Of a stretch of 64,000 bases of DNA, positions 11,046 to 20,579 are shown in pieces. The stretch covers positions 39,244,744 to 39,308,743 of the forward strand of contig CM029609.1 of the NCBI GenBank assembly GCA_017311315.1, written 5' to 3'. The position numbers and the translations under genes were made by a program. A model generated the notes under the pieces. That model was not told the DNA's origin. It worked only from the letters and a program-made list of their open reading frames with translations, and did not search any database. Positions within the stretch are counted from its first letter, which is position 1; each line of letters begins with the position of its first letter. The stretch comes from Dendrocalamus latiflorus. Lineage: Eukaryota > Streptophyta > Magnoliopsida > Poales > Poaceae.

Positions 11046-11696
11046 TGTTATGAAATCGACTAGATGAGATATTAACCAACGAAGAATAATCAGGAGCACG
11101 AGATAAAGATTTAACATAGATAACTATTGCGGGACAACTACAGACAGACAATCGGCAAAACCACTATATAAAGAAGTTACAGAACGCTCTTAGCATATTA
11201 CATGTGTAGATAACTTGTAGTGCGCTTGCTACATTATCATGAGGCTTACAGGAGGTACAAATAATCCTAGGAACAAAAGTCCTAGACGAGTAAAAAACAA
11301 AGTCCCAGCCGACAATGGAAATAGAGACCTACTTAGAAACTGAAACAGGAACTTGCTTAGAGATGAGAACAACGCCCCGCCCGGAGATAGAACATAGTAT
11401 GAAAAGATGACATAACATAGTATCAGAAGATGGCAGTGAAGAGTTAAAGTCAGAAGTGCCTCGAGTAGCCATATCTGACTCCAGTTGGTGCAAACACCTT
11501 TGGACATCATGACTGATACAAGTTGGTGCAGAGTTTATCATGAACACAAAGATAATCCCAATCATAATCTCTGACCAGTTCGTATTACCGACCAGTCATA
11601 TGATCGGAACATACTATTTTGAGTGAAATCTGATCGGATTCTTCAAGTGGTCGGATCTAATTAGATTCGGATCATAAAATAGGACAGGATATAACA
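11046..11696 (-). repeat. 5' LTR of Copia-2
   Basis: Minus strand starts TGTTATATCCTGTCC and ends TTTCATAACA, two bases before the primer-binding site. Confidence 0.75.
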
Positions 11697-12180
11697 GGGG
11701 GATGCATAGCAATTCAATGGCAACACCAGAATATTGGGAAGGGCATCATTCTCCTTATTTTCACCAACTAGCCGATGGCATACTTCTGGGTTCAGCTCCT
11801 CGCCGTGGACTCGTACATTTCCCAGTCTCGTAGTACATGTGAGCAATCTCCGGAACCAATGGGTCGTCAAGGTTTGGATACATCAATAGGGAGCAAATGG
11901 AGAGGAGCACCTGAACGATCATGTCACATGAAATTAGTCGTTTTAAACCGAAGTCATCAACATAAGTTCAGTCAGTGTGTAGTGTAAGCCCCAAACCCAA
12001 CACATATTACTGTTAATGTCTGGACGGAGCACCTTTGTCTTGACTGCCACCTGCAAAATCTATACTGATTGTAATTGCTCTGCAGAATCGTAGTAACGTA
12101 CTTACTAATGCAAAAAAAAAGGACAAGGCAAAGGGTAAGGAAAGTCCCAAATATAAATGCTCAATCACTTCTCTGAGTTA

Positions 12181-12194
12181 GTTGTAAGTGAACC
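12181..12194. repeat. left target-site duplication of the LINE
   Basis: GTTGTAAGTGAACC, identical to 14566-14579. Confidence 0.93.
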
Positions 12195-14565
12195 AATACA
12201 TTATTACCAAAGCAAAAGGAAGCTACACAGATCCAACAATTCCGACCCATTTGTTTATTAAATGTCAGTTTCAAGATTTTCACAAAAGTGATGACCAACC
12301 GCATTGCCCTAGTGGCTCAAAAGGTGATTCAACCTTCACAGTTGGCTTTTATGAAAGGTAGGAATATTTTAGAAGGAGTGGTTATTTTGCATGAAACAAT
12401 ACATGAATTGCATAGGAAAAAGTTAGACGAGGTAATCTTAAAGCTAGACTTTGAGAAAGCTTACGACAAGGTGAAATGGTCCTTTTTACAACAAACTTTG
12501 AGAATGAAAGGTTTTTCGCCGAAGTGGTGCAAATGGATTGATCAAATTGTGAGGGGAGGCAGTGTTGGTGTTAAGGTCAATGATGATGTAGGAAATTTTT
12601 TCCAAACTAAGAAAGGACTAAGACAGGGTGATCCTTTGTCTCCTATCTTATTTAATCTAGTTGCGGATATGCTAGCAACTTTGATTTTCCGAGCTAAGTC
12701 TAATGGACAATTCAGGGGAGTTGTCCCTCACTTGGTAGAGGATGGTTTGTCTATCCTCCAGTATGCGGATGACACCAGTCTGTTTCTTGATGATGACTTG
12801 ATCAAGGCCAAAGATCTTAAGCTACTGCTTAGTACCTTTGAGCACTTATCGGGGTTGAAAATTAATTTTCACAAAAGTGAGTTGTTTTGTTTTGGAGCAG
12901 CCAAGGACTGTGAACAAGAGTATACACAATTGTTCGGTTGCAAGTTAGGTGGCCTTCCTTTTAGGTATCTAGGAATACCTATGAATCATAAGAAATTAAC
13001 AAAAAAGGATTGGGCTTTAATTGAGGAGAGGTTCCAAAAAAACTAAGTAGTTGGAAAGGAAAGTTGCTGTCGGTTGGAGGGAGGCTTGTCTTGATTAATT
13101 CGGTGTTAACTAGTTTAGCCATGTTTATGTTATCTTTTTTCGAGGTCCCTAGAGGCATCCTTCAGAAACTAGATTACTATCGTTCGCGTTTTTTCTGGCA
13201 ATGTGATGAGCACAAAAAGAAATATCGTCTCGCTAGATGGAGTATTCTTTGTAAACCTAAGGATTTGGGTGGACTAGGCATACAAAACTTAGATATTCAA
13301 AATAGATGCCTTCTCAGTAAGTGGCTGTTTAGGCTCATAAATGAAGCTGGAGTGTGGCAAAGTCTTCTAAGAAAGAAATATTTGTCTAACAAAACTCTAT
13401 CACAAGTACAACATCGGCCAGGTGATTCTCATTTTTGGTCTGGCCTTTTGAAAGTTAAAGATGATTTTCTGGCCGGTGGACGTTTTATAGTGCAAAGTGG
13501 GAGACAAGTCAGGTTTTGGGAGGACATTTGGTTAGGAGACAAACCTCTTGGAGAGGCATATCCCAATCTTTATACAATTGTGAGGAAAAAAGATGATACG
13601 GTGGCAAATGTCTTACGGACTGTACCACTTAATGTATCATTTAGGAGAGGTTTGGTAAACGCAAATCTGAACTCTTGGTATGACTTAGTGTCAAAAGTCG
13701 TTATGGTCAATCTAACAATGGGTAAAGATTTGTTTCAGTGGAATCAGACTAAGAATGGCCATTTCACGGTCCGGTCTATGTACAGGACCATGCTTAGGCA
13801 AGGAGTCTTCCCGGAAAAAAATCCAATTTGGAATTTAAAGGTACCACTGAAAATCAAGATTTTTCTGTGGTACTTAATAAAGGGAGTTACACTTACTAAA
13901 GACAACTTAGCAAAACGAAATTGGCAAGGAAATGTCAAGTGTTGTTTCTGTAATGCCGTTGAGACTATCCAACATTTGTTTTTTGATTGCCATTTTGCGA
14001 GCTTTGTTTGGACTACGGTGCATATCACTTTTGGAATTCAACCACCCACGAGTTTCTCTAATATGTTTGGCTCTTGGCTAAGTGGCATTTGTCCTAAGCT
14101 TTGTAACCAGATTTTGTTGGGGGCAGCATCACTTTGTTGGGCTTTATGGTTGAATAGGAATAACGTGGTTTTTAACAAGGTTAAGACTAATACTTATTTA
14201 CAGGTAATCTTCAGGGCAACTTACTGGATCCGACAGTGGTCCCTGCTGCATAAGAAGGAGGAGCATCCGTTGTTCAAGCGCGGCTGCAGAGATTTAGAGA
14301 CTTTAATATTGGCGGTCTTTGCAAAGTTTGGTTGGTGCTTCCGGAATCGAATTGAAGCGTAGCTTCCGGAATCGAATTGAAGCGTAGCTTTTAGTTCTTT
14401 TCTAGTCGTTGGTCGCTCGTCATACATGGGCTAACTTATTGTTGCTTTTGTTTTCTCTTGTGGTTGTGAGAACTTGAGCCTTATGGCTTGATTTGTGGTT
14501 AACGCTCAGCTGTATACCATTCCTGGATGGTAGAGGCTGGAACTTTGTTCCATTATCTAAAAAAA
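12195..14565 (+). mobile_element. 5'-truncated L1-type LINE in the E2 intron
   Basis: The insert ends in a short A-run (CTAAAAAAA) and is flanked by a perfect 14-bp target-site duplication, GTTGTAAGTGAACC, at 12181-12194 and 14566-14579. It contains the C-terminal part of ORF2 only. Variable-length target duplications, a 3' A-run and 5' truncation are the signature of target-primed reverse transcription. The related E2 copy near 51760-51775 has a single GTTGTAAGTGAACC and no insert, an empty site. Confidence 0.93.
12288..14362 (+). pseudogene. LINE ORF2 C-terminal part: reverse transcriptase and zf-RVT
   Basis: The RT core is clear: PSQLAFMKGRNI, LDFEKAYDKV, GLRQGDPLSPILF, QYADDTSLF (catalytic YADD) and GLKINFHKSE. 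After RYLGIPMNHKKL a 1-bp indel in an A-run near 13035 ends the first frame; the text resumes as LSSWKGKLLSVGGRL in the next frame and runs to a stop at 14360. The second part contains the zf-RVT region (FTVRSMY, then KCCFCNAVETIQHLFFDCHF). The endonuclease domain and ORF1 are missing through 5' truncation. The remaining frames are long, so the insertion is relatively recent compared with its surroundings. Confidence 0.92.
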
Positions 14566-15163
14566 GTTGTAAGTGAACCTGCTAAGTAGGACATAAGGCT
14601 TTTGCTACATGACAATGCAAGAACTCTGAATAGACGGTACTTGGCACCGTAGGATCACTAGTACCTTGCCGCAACTGAAACTTGTAGGAGAATGAATTGT
14701 AAAAAAAAAAGATGCAGCCTGCATATGTGCTCTGAAATGGATTGACCCAAAATTGTTGCTGTCCAGTGGAACATGTCTTCTCCCACAGAGCCTGATAGCT
14801 TGAGAACTCATGAAATTCTGTCATACATGCATGAGAGAGTAAGTATTCCTAAAATGGAATGATTCAACAAAAGAGGTACTACATCAGCAATTAATCAAGT
14901 ACTTGCTTCGCAGATCATTACCCATGTCCTGAAGCCTAGACAAAACATAAAGCAAGCTGCGCAGACAGAATTGAAGACACGGTCAAAACGGTATGATAGA
15001 TTCATAGTCAACAACTAGAAAAAAAAAAGTACAACACCAACCATGAAGCAGCACTACAACGAGATAGCTAAATTTTGGAGTCACTTTGTTGATGGTAACC
15101 TGCCAGCGAAAGATAGGTCAACAAGTGGCAGAAATGTTATGAGAACATAGCTTCTACTCAGTA

Positions 15164-15412
15164 CTCTCTTCATTCTTTTTTACTTGACATCTTAGAATCT
15201 ATACCGTTAAACTTTTAATCATCAATATGTTTAAAAATATCTACATTAATTATATGAAAACTATATTACTAGATTTATCATTAAAAATACTTTCATAATA
15301 TTATAATTTTATTAGCATATATTAATATAAATTTATAAAAAGTAACAGTCAAAGTTACATTTTGAAGGCAGTGAAAAGTAAAAAAACACCAAGTAAGAAA
15401 GAATGGGAGGAG
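15164..15412. mobile_element. Stowaway-like MITE
   Basis: About 250 bp, very AT-rich, with inverted ends CTCTCTTCATTCTTTTTTAC and, from the right, CTCCTCCCATTCTTTCTTAC. TA precedes the left end and a mutated TG follows the right end. Ends beginning CTC(C)CTYC and a TA target are typical of grass Stowaway elements. It lies in the upstream part of E2 copy A. Confidence 0.6.
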
Positions 15413-15659
15413 TGCTTACTTTGTAATGAACGTACAGCAGAGGTATATAACCAGCAGCTTAACTACCTCACCATTTCTAAATGTTCTGTTGCCAACTTGT
15501 CAAATAAACTTGTCTGGATAGATTGCACATGTAAGAAGAAGATACTGAAGTTAGCAAGCATACACAGGATTAGGTATATCAAATCTCCAAGTTGATTATA
15601 GGTCCAGAGTTCATTTACCTCTTCATTTTAGCAGCTGAACTGACAAAGCCACACTGTAC
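15413..15659. other. no recognisable feature
   Basis: Moderately AT-rich DNA upstream of the E2 remnant. No coding similarity seen. Confidence 0.4.
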
Positions 15660-16461
15660 TATACTGGGATGCATGTGAATTGAAGCACATACTTCAAGCT
15701 ATTACTTTAAAAAAATACAGGAAAAAAGTGGGGAAAAGAGGAACAACATGCACAGAGCAACGTATGTACAAGCAAAAAAAAAGAAAGAAAGAAAAAAGAA
15801 TGCAGTTTTAACGGAAAGTGTGTGTTACAAACTACTACTACTACTACTACTATGTTCAAAAAAAAAAAACTACTATGTTCAAAAAAAAAACTACTACTAC
15901 TACTACTATGTTCAAAAAAAAAACTACTACTACTACTATGTTCAAAAAAAAAAACTACTATCTATCTATCTATAATCTATTTGCTATTTTGTGCAGACCA
16001 GACGAATATGACATGTCTATCCAAGCATTAGATCCAATCCAACACTACAGTTATTACTGTTAAGTTCTCAAAGGGAAATGTGAACAGCATAATTAGCAGC
16101 AAGCATACCAGGGTGCCGCAGCCCGGAGAGCCCACCACACTATCCGTCGCCGGCACTACCGAAATGATGTCACTAAATCGGTGCAGGTGAGACCAGGAAC
16201 CTCAATTTGACACTAGAATGAACGATGCATGTTAGGACCTTCATCTGATCTTGCAATGCAAACAGTTGGGAGATATAAACTCGGCAGTCCATCACAGCAC
16301 ACACATGCCTACATTTTTTTTAAGAGACACACATACCTACATGGAATACATAAATCAAGAAAGACAGTCATTGTGTCTTCCCTTTCTCACATCTAATCAT
16401 AATTCACAAGCATGCACCCGCCTGCATGTTCTGGATGTTCCTGAGAGAAGGAAGAGCATAA
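15660..16461. repeat. segmental duplication, unit A (upstream of E2 copy A)
   Basis: This stretch matches 58260-58885 along nearly its whole length, apart from the microsatellite (for example both contain CATGCATTAG/CAAGCATTAG followed by ATCCAATCCAACACTAC, and GAATGAACGATGCATGTTAG). Similarity stops at AGCATAAAAAGAA (16461 / 58885). No open coding frame is evident in either copy. Confidence 0.8.
15833..15975. repeat. (CTA)n and ATGTTC(A)n compound microsatellite
   Basis: Four blocks of CTACTACTA followed by ATGTTCAAAAAAAAA alternate here, then TATC repeats. The E2 copy B has only one short CTACTACTACTA at the matching place (about 58413), so the array expanded in copy A after duplication or contracted in B. 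Confidence 0.85.
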
Positions 16462-16611
16462 AAAGAATCCGCATCTCCAATAAAGAGCAGTGGTGCGAGC
16501 TAGATCAATAATAACAAACAAAAAAAAGTTAGGATGTCGGATTAAACAAGATAGGATTAAAAAAAAGTCGGAGTTGGGGGGAGAGCACAAGTGTTACCTT
16601 GGGTTAGGGTG

Positions 16612-16790
16612 TTAATTTATGTCTAAATCTGGGCGTCTTTCTTTTTTGATTTGATCCTTCAGTTCATCGCTGATACACCAATATGACAGTCTTTTCACTG
16701 AAGTGGGGAGGCCCTCCTTGGGCAGCGACCGGATTTTAGGACAATTAGAGATGCCTAATCTCTCGAGAGTAGAAAGGCGATGTAACCTGA
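16612..16790 (-). pseudogene. out-of-frame tail of the NLR gene
   Basis: Just past SLHSL the annotated frame reads QVTSPFYSREIRHL and stops. One frame over, the same DNA reads LHRLSTLERLGISNCPK, then SLPKEGLPTSVKRL, then WCISDELKDQIKKE, and stops at 16614-16612. That is the usual last repeat and tail of this NLR type, so an indel near 16785-16795 separates it from the main frame. Confidence 0.8.
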
Positions 16791-19700
16791 AGGGAATGGA
16801 GACTCACGCAATACCCAAATTGTAGTGCTTGGAGGGAGGTGAGGAGCTGAAGCGCGTGCTCTTGCTCTTCTGTGAAGCTCTCCGTCTTGTCATTACACTG
16901 GAAGCATAATTTGCGGAGGGTAGCGGAGAGGTGGTTGCAGATGGGAGCAACAAGCACTGCCGAGACGGTATCCACCTCAAGTTCTTCCAATTGGAAGGAA
17001 CCTGCAGGCATTACTTTGGTCGTTGCCAACTCCATGAGTAGATCCGCTGCTATTGAGCAGGGACGATTTCCATCCCAGATGTAGTTATAAGCCACCAATT
17101 TCTTGAGGTTGAATGTGATGGATGGATCGAACCCATCAATTGTTAAATTATCACAATTTAGTAGTTCTAGATGGGTGAGAGATGTGAGGTTTGAGAGCAG
17201 AGACATTGCCTTCAGGTTTGAGAAATTCTCGAGTTTCATCTTCTCTACTTTATCCAGATTGTGGAAGGCCAATGCACAGTTGTATCCGTGATACCTCAGT
17301 TCATTTAAATTTCCTGCATAATGCAACTTCAACACACGCTGTTCTGCAACCCAAATTTTTGTTAGCGTGGAAGTGTGAGGCATTGGGGGCAGGGATAACT
17401 TGGGGCATCGATAAATTGAAAGATCACACAGATTGGGAAAGCAGATGGTGTCTTTTTCTTGTGTAGAATGGCCAGAGCACTGTGAGAATGGGAGCGCAGA
17501 GAGCTTAGGACAATCTGTGCACTTGATGATTTCAAGCCTTGAAAACAAATGGAAATTATCTCCCCGAACCCACTCAACAAGTTCTGGCATATTATCAAAC
17601 ACAACTTCTTTCAAGTGTATGAAACTTCTATCTGTGCCGTCACCAAAATCAGGCCCAAACTGACGCATTCCGGCAATGTTCTTCAACTTGAGTTCCTTGA
17701 GACGTGGCAACAGCCCAAAAGGTGGGAGTGTGTCCCAAGACACACCATCGAGATGTAGAGACTCCAACTGTTTGATGCAGATGTCACCACAAAACCAACT
17801 CGGAGCAGCGGCACCAGCATGATTTAAGATTTCAAGTGCTCTAATATTAGAGTGTGGTTTAAGACCATCAAGAACATCAGCTCCTATGGTCGGTTTCCCT
17901 CTACTCCACACTAACACCAACTTATCTAGATCCTTTTTCTTCACCAGTTTGGCTTCACTAGCTTCTTCCCAGGTTCTAACGTTTTCAAGGTTACATATGG
18001 TGAGTTCTCCACCAAGCTCTGTCAATTTCCCCAACTCTCTCAGCTCGAATCCAACACTTTCTTTCTTAACATGGAATTCTTTCAGCTCCTGTAAGTACTT
18101 CATTTTTCCAACCTCAGGAACATTGGAATGTATTTGGTTCCTAGCAATGAAATGGCGTAAATTCACAAGGCGGCTAATGTCTTTAGGCAAATCATAACTA
18201 CCATGCCATTGTTCTAGGTCCAAGAATTTTAGGTGATAAAACCTGGATATTATGCTAGGTAAAAACTGTTCGAGGCCCAAAGGTGATCCAATCTTTAGGT
18301 ACCGGAGGTGGATAAGTTTTGAAAAGTTGTGTGGCAAGGATTCTAAGGAGTACATGAATATAAAAAGAACACGGAGGCCCTTTATTCCATTAAATGTATC
18401 TTTTATAATATTAGAAATGTTTGCACTATTATATTCCCCAAATATCATCAAAGTCCTCAGATTTCCAACGTCTATCATTCTCTTCAATTTAAACATTTCT
18501 TCCTCAAAATTTTCATCATATTTATCTTGTATGGTGATGGATAAGTGGTGAACAAATGGTGGGATATCATCAGCCCTGAAACTAGAACAACTGATATTGG
18601 CGCATTCTCGCGATGAAACATTTTGTGCTAGCTCATGTAATAAATCGTGCATTACATAATAATGCGACCAACCGTCACCTACCTTCATTAGAAAACCATT
18701 GTCTACTAGTTCATCCAAATACTTCAATCCGATATCCTCAATTTTATTGTTTTTACCACTGGAATCTATGATGCCTAGTGCAATCCAAAAACGAGTAATC
18801 TCTAAACTATCAAACCTATGATCCTCAGGGAAAAGGGCACAATACGAAAAACATTTTTTTAGATGGAAAGGAAGATATTCGTAGCTAATTTTCAGCGCTG
18901 GCATAATGTCATCATCATTTGATTGGTTTTGCCACTCTTTCTTTTCAAGAACTTCCACCCAATGTTCCTGAGAAAGGTTGTTCTTCAATAGTCGGCCAAC
19001 AGTTTTCGCTGCTAGTGGGGAACACTTCAATTTCTTTGCAATTTGTCTTCCAATGTTTGTTAAGTCGTCTTCGTAGTGCTCAGGTTTGTTCTCACCAAAT
19101 ACACATGCTTCAAAAAATGTGAAGAAGTCATTAGGCTCCAAACCTTGTAGGTTTATTGTGTTAGGTGCTTTCATTACCATTTCTGCTACTTTTGGAAAGC
19201 GAGTTGTGACAAGAACCATGTCGCCTTTGGCCTCCCCCTTTGTGAACGGAGCCAGTAGGTTTTCCCACTTACTCTCACTACAGCATTTCCATATATCATC
19301 CAAGACAATTAAAAACCTCTTGGATTTCAACTTCTGTGCAATGGACATCTGAAGCTGGTTTAAATTGGTTGTATCATTTGCCATGATTCTTTCCTCGTTT
19401 TCAGTTGCAGGTATGCACTTGAGAATCTCCTGGGTGAGCCTAAGCACATCAAAACCAGTTGATACGCACACCCACACCCTAACGGAGAAGTATGCTTCTG
19501 TTCTTTTATCATTGTAGAGGTGCTGGGCGAAAGTTGTCTTTCCAATGCCCCCCGGGCCAACTATAGGAAGAACAGACAGGGTTGCACCATGATATGTGCC
19601 GCTGGTGATGGCTTTTACAGTTTGGTAAAAAATGGCGTCCCTCCCATACAACTTATCTTGTGTGATTACTGAGCTGGTTGGAGGCCGCTTCAGGGAGGCA

Positions 19701-20305
19701 GACCTGCCTGCTGTGTGGTTTATTTTGAGCAAGTCAGACACAGGAGCACATAGGGAGTGTATTCCCTCTATCACCGACTTGATTTTGTTGGACATGGCCA
19801 CTCTGTCGAATGGCAACTTGTCGACATGGCCACCATTGTCATTATCGAATTTGGCCCTTTTTGCATTGCGTGGGTTGTTGTCAACAGCAACATCAGTGTC
19901 ATCATGTTTAGTACGCCAAAAGAAGAGGCCAGAAAACCAGTTACCAGTAGCATGACGACCATGGAGAGCACGACCGCGGAGGCCACCGCCCACCTCCGGG
20001 GCAGCCTCATGGGTACAGTCGAGCTGGTCCTGGATGATGAAGTAGTGGAGCTCGTCCAGCGCGTCCTCAGCCTCGTCGGCCTTCTTGCTCAGGTCCTCCA
20101 GCAACCCCTGCAGGCCGGGGTTGTTGCTGACGTCCCTCTCCTGCGCCGCGTGCAGCAGCCCGTGCGTGTAATTCAGCTGGGTTTTGATCTGCTCGAAGTT
20201 GAGGCCGAGCTCGGAGCTGGCCACATACGCGGCCACCAAGTCATGGGACAACTTCTGCAGCACCTTGCCGAGGAGCCAGTTCGCCGCGCCGAGGGCCGTC
20301 TCCAT
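16745..20305 (-). CDS. CC-NB-ARC-LRR (NLR) disease-resistance-type protein, C-terminus frameshifted
   Basis: One uninterrupted frame of 1186 residues. Residues 1-95 form an Rx-type coiled coil with an EDVID-like patch (DEAEDALDEL, 77-86). NB-ARC follows: P-loop GPGGIGKTT (250-258), kinase-2 FLIVLDDIW (331-339), RNBS-B VLVTTR (364-369), a GLPL-like CSPLAAK (428-434), RNBS-D CFSYCALFPED, and MHDLL (552-556). The rest is about two dozen leucine-rich repeats. Known role of the family: intracellular receptors that sense pathogen effectors and switch with ADP/ATP. The start is the ATG at 20305, where the coiled coil begins. All NB-ARC motifs look intact, but the last repeat is out of frame (see 16612-16790), so about 60 residues are lost. 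The gene lies 36 bp downstream of a retrotransposon LTR. Function of this copy is unknown. Confidence 0.93.
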   Translation of the reverse strand: METALGAANWLLGKVLQKLSHDLVAAYVASSELGLNFEQIKTQLNYTHGLLHAAQERDVSNNPGLQGLLEDLSKKADEAEDALDELHYFIIQDQLDCTHEAAPEVGGGLRGRALHGRHATGNWFSGLFFWRTKHDDTDVAVDNNPRNAKRAKFDNDNGGHVDKLPFDRVAMSNKIKSVIEGIHSLCAPVSDLLKINHTAGRSASLKRPPTSSVITQDKLYGRDAIFYQTVKAITSGTYHGATLSVLPIVGPGGIGKTTFAQHLYNDKRTEAYFSVRVWVCVSTGFDVLRLTQEILKCIPATENEERIMANDTTNLNQLQMSIAQKLKSKRFLIVLDDIWKCCSESKWENLLAPFTKGEAKGDMVLVTTRFPKVAEMVMKAPNTINLQGLEPNDFFTFFEACVFGENKPEHYEDDLTNIGRQIAKKLKCSPLAAKTVGRLLKNNLSQEHWVEVLEKKEWQNQSNDDDIMPALKISYEYLPFHLKKCFSYCALFPEDHRFDSLEITRFWIALGIIDSSGKNNKIEDIGLKYLDELVDNGFLMKVGDGWSHYYVMHDLLHELAQNVSSRECANISCSSFRADDIPPFVHHLSITIQDKYDENFEEEMFKLKRMIDVGNLRTLMIFGEYNSANISNIIKDTFNGIKGLRVLFIFMYSLESLPHNFSKLIHLRYLKIGSPLGLEQFLPSIISRFYHLKFLDLEQWHGSYDLPKDISRLVNLRHFIARNQIHSNVPEVGKMKYLQELKEFHVKKESVGFELRELGKLTELGGELTICNLENVRTWEEASEAKLVKKKDLDKLVLVWSRGKPTIGADVLDGLKPHSNIRALEILNHAGAAAPSWFCGDICIKQLESLHLDGVSWDTLPPFGLLPRLKELKLKNIAGMRQFGPDFGDGTDRSFIHLKEVVFDNMPELVEWVRGDNFHLFSRLEIIKCTDCPKLSALPFSQCSGHSTQEKDTICFPNLCDLSIYRCPKLSLPPMPHTSTLTKIWVAEQRVLKLHYAGNLNELRYHGYNCALAFHNLDKVEKMKLENFSNLKAMSLLSNLTSLTHLELLNCDNLTIDGFDPSITFNLKKLVAYNYIWDGNRPCSIAADLLMELATTKVMPAGSFQLEELEVDTVSAVLVAPICNHLSATLRKLCFQCNDKTESFTEEQEHALQLLTSLQALQFGYCVSLHSLQVTSPFYSREIRHL

Positions 20306-20341
20306 CTCCTCCGGCGATTTGTGTGGTGGAAGTTTGGTTGG
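20306..20341 (-). promoter_or_regulatory. 36-bp leader between the gypsy-2 LTR and the NLR start codon
   Basis: Only 36 bases separate the NLR ATG from the LTR terminus at 20342. The native promoter must therefore be displaced to beyond about 45.3 kb. Any transcript now begins in LTR or transposon DNA, unless it starts within these bases. The LTR is oriented the same way as the gene. Confidence 0.5.
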
Positions 20342-20543
20342 TGTACGTCACGGGCCTGGGCAGGATCGGAAGCAAGGGATGGGAAATCTGAGAAGAATTA
20401 GGGAAGAACAGGAGGGGAATTGGGGATAGATCTCAGCTAGATAGTTGGATCACAAAATGTTTATGGGTCAACCCTTTACATCACGCAAGCCTGGGTATAC
20501 ACCCTCCCCCTGAACCGGTCCCACCGTCAGCTGTACACACACA
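20342..20543 (-). repeat. gypsy-2 3' LTR, outermost piece
   Basis: Matches 44168-44300 and 45144-45200 (GGGATGGGAAATCTGAGAAG, AGGAGGGGAATTGGGGATA, ATAGTTGGATCACAAA, then CCGTCAGCTGTACACACACA), with TGTACGTCACGGGCCTGGGC in place of TGTCACTGGCCTAGGC at the LTR end. It breaks off at ACACACA|T, where the Helitron begins, and resumes at 25149. Confidence 0.85.
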
Positions 20544-20579
20544 TCACAGTGATTAAAACCTACCCGGTCTGCTCGCGTG

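Larger units (their letters stand above)
9199..11696 (-). mobile_element. internally deleted Ty1/copia element, Copia-2
   Basis: Two direct repeats, 9199-9709 and 11046-11696, share long stretches (both contain ATTACATGTGTAGATAACTT and GGACACC/GGACATCA-type blocks) and flank remnants of gag and RNase H on minus. The tRNA-Met primer site lies just inside the right LTR, so the right LTR is the 5' LTR. The LTRs differ at many positions (roughly one in five by eye), so the insertion is old. Most of pol is deleted. Confidence 0.82.
11768..14791 (-). pseudogene. ubiquitin-conjugating enzyme E2 pseudogene (copy A)
   Basis: Three exon remnants lie in order on minus. 14791-14665 reads VGEDMFHWTATILG and then shifts frame. 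From 12050 the text is VAVKTKVLRPDINSN. 11910-11768 reads LLSICSLL, then DDPLVPEIAHMY, then (shifted) YESTARS, a stop, TQKYAIG and a terminal TAG. These match the UBC4/5-type E2 fold at its DMFHW, FHPNINSNG and C-terminal DPLVPEIAHMY...TQKYAMG parts. Acceptor (CAG) and donor (GGTAC) sites are kept at the exon edges, so this is a gene copy, not a retrocopy. The catalytic-cysteine segment is unreadable, and the first exon was not found. A LINE sits in the intron between the first two remnants. Non-functional. Confidence 0.8.

Noticed and set aside
11661..11870. Independent minus-strand ORF of 69 codons
   Set aside because: It is the wrong frame of the E2 last exon; the E2 text is recovered by shifting frame.
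19757..20401. 214-codon plus-strand frame overlapping the NLR start
   Set aside because: Antisense shadow of the NLR coding region. No independent similarity and it runs into the LTR.
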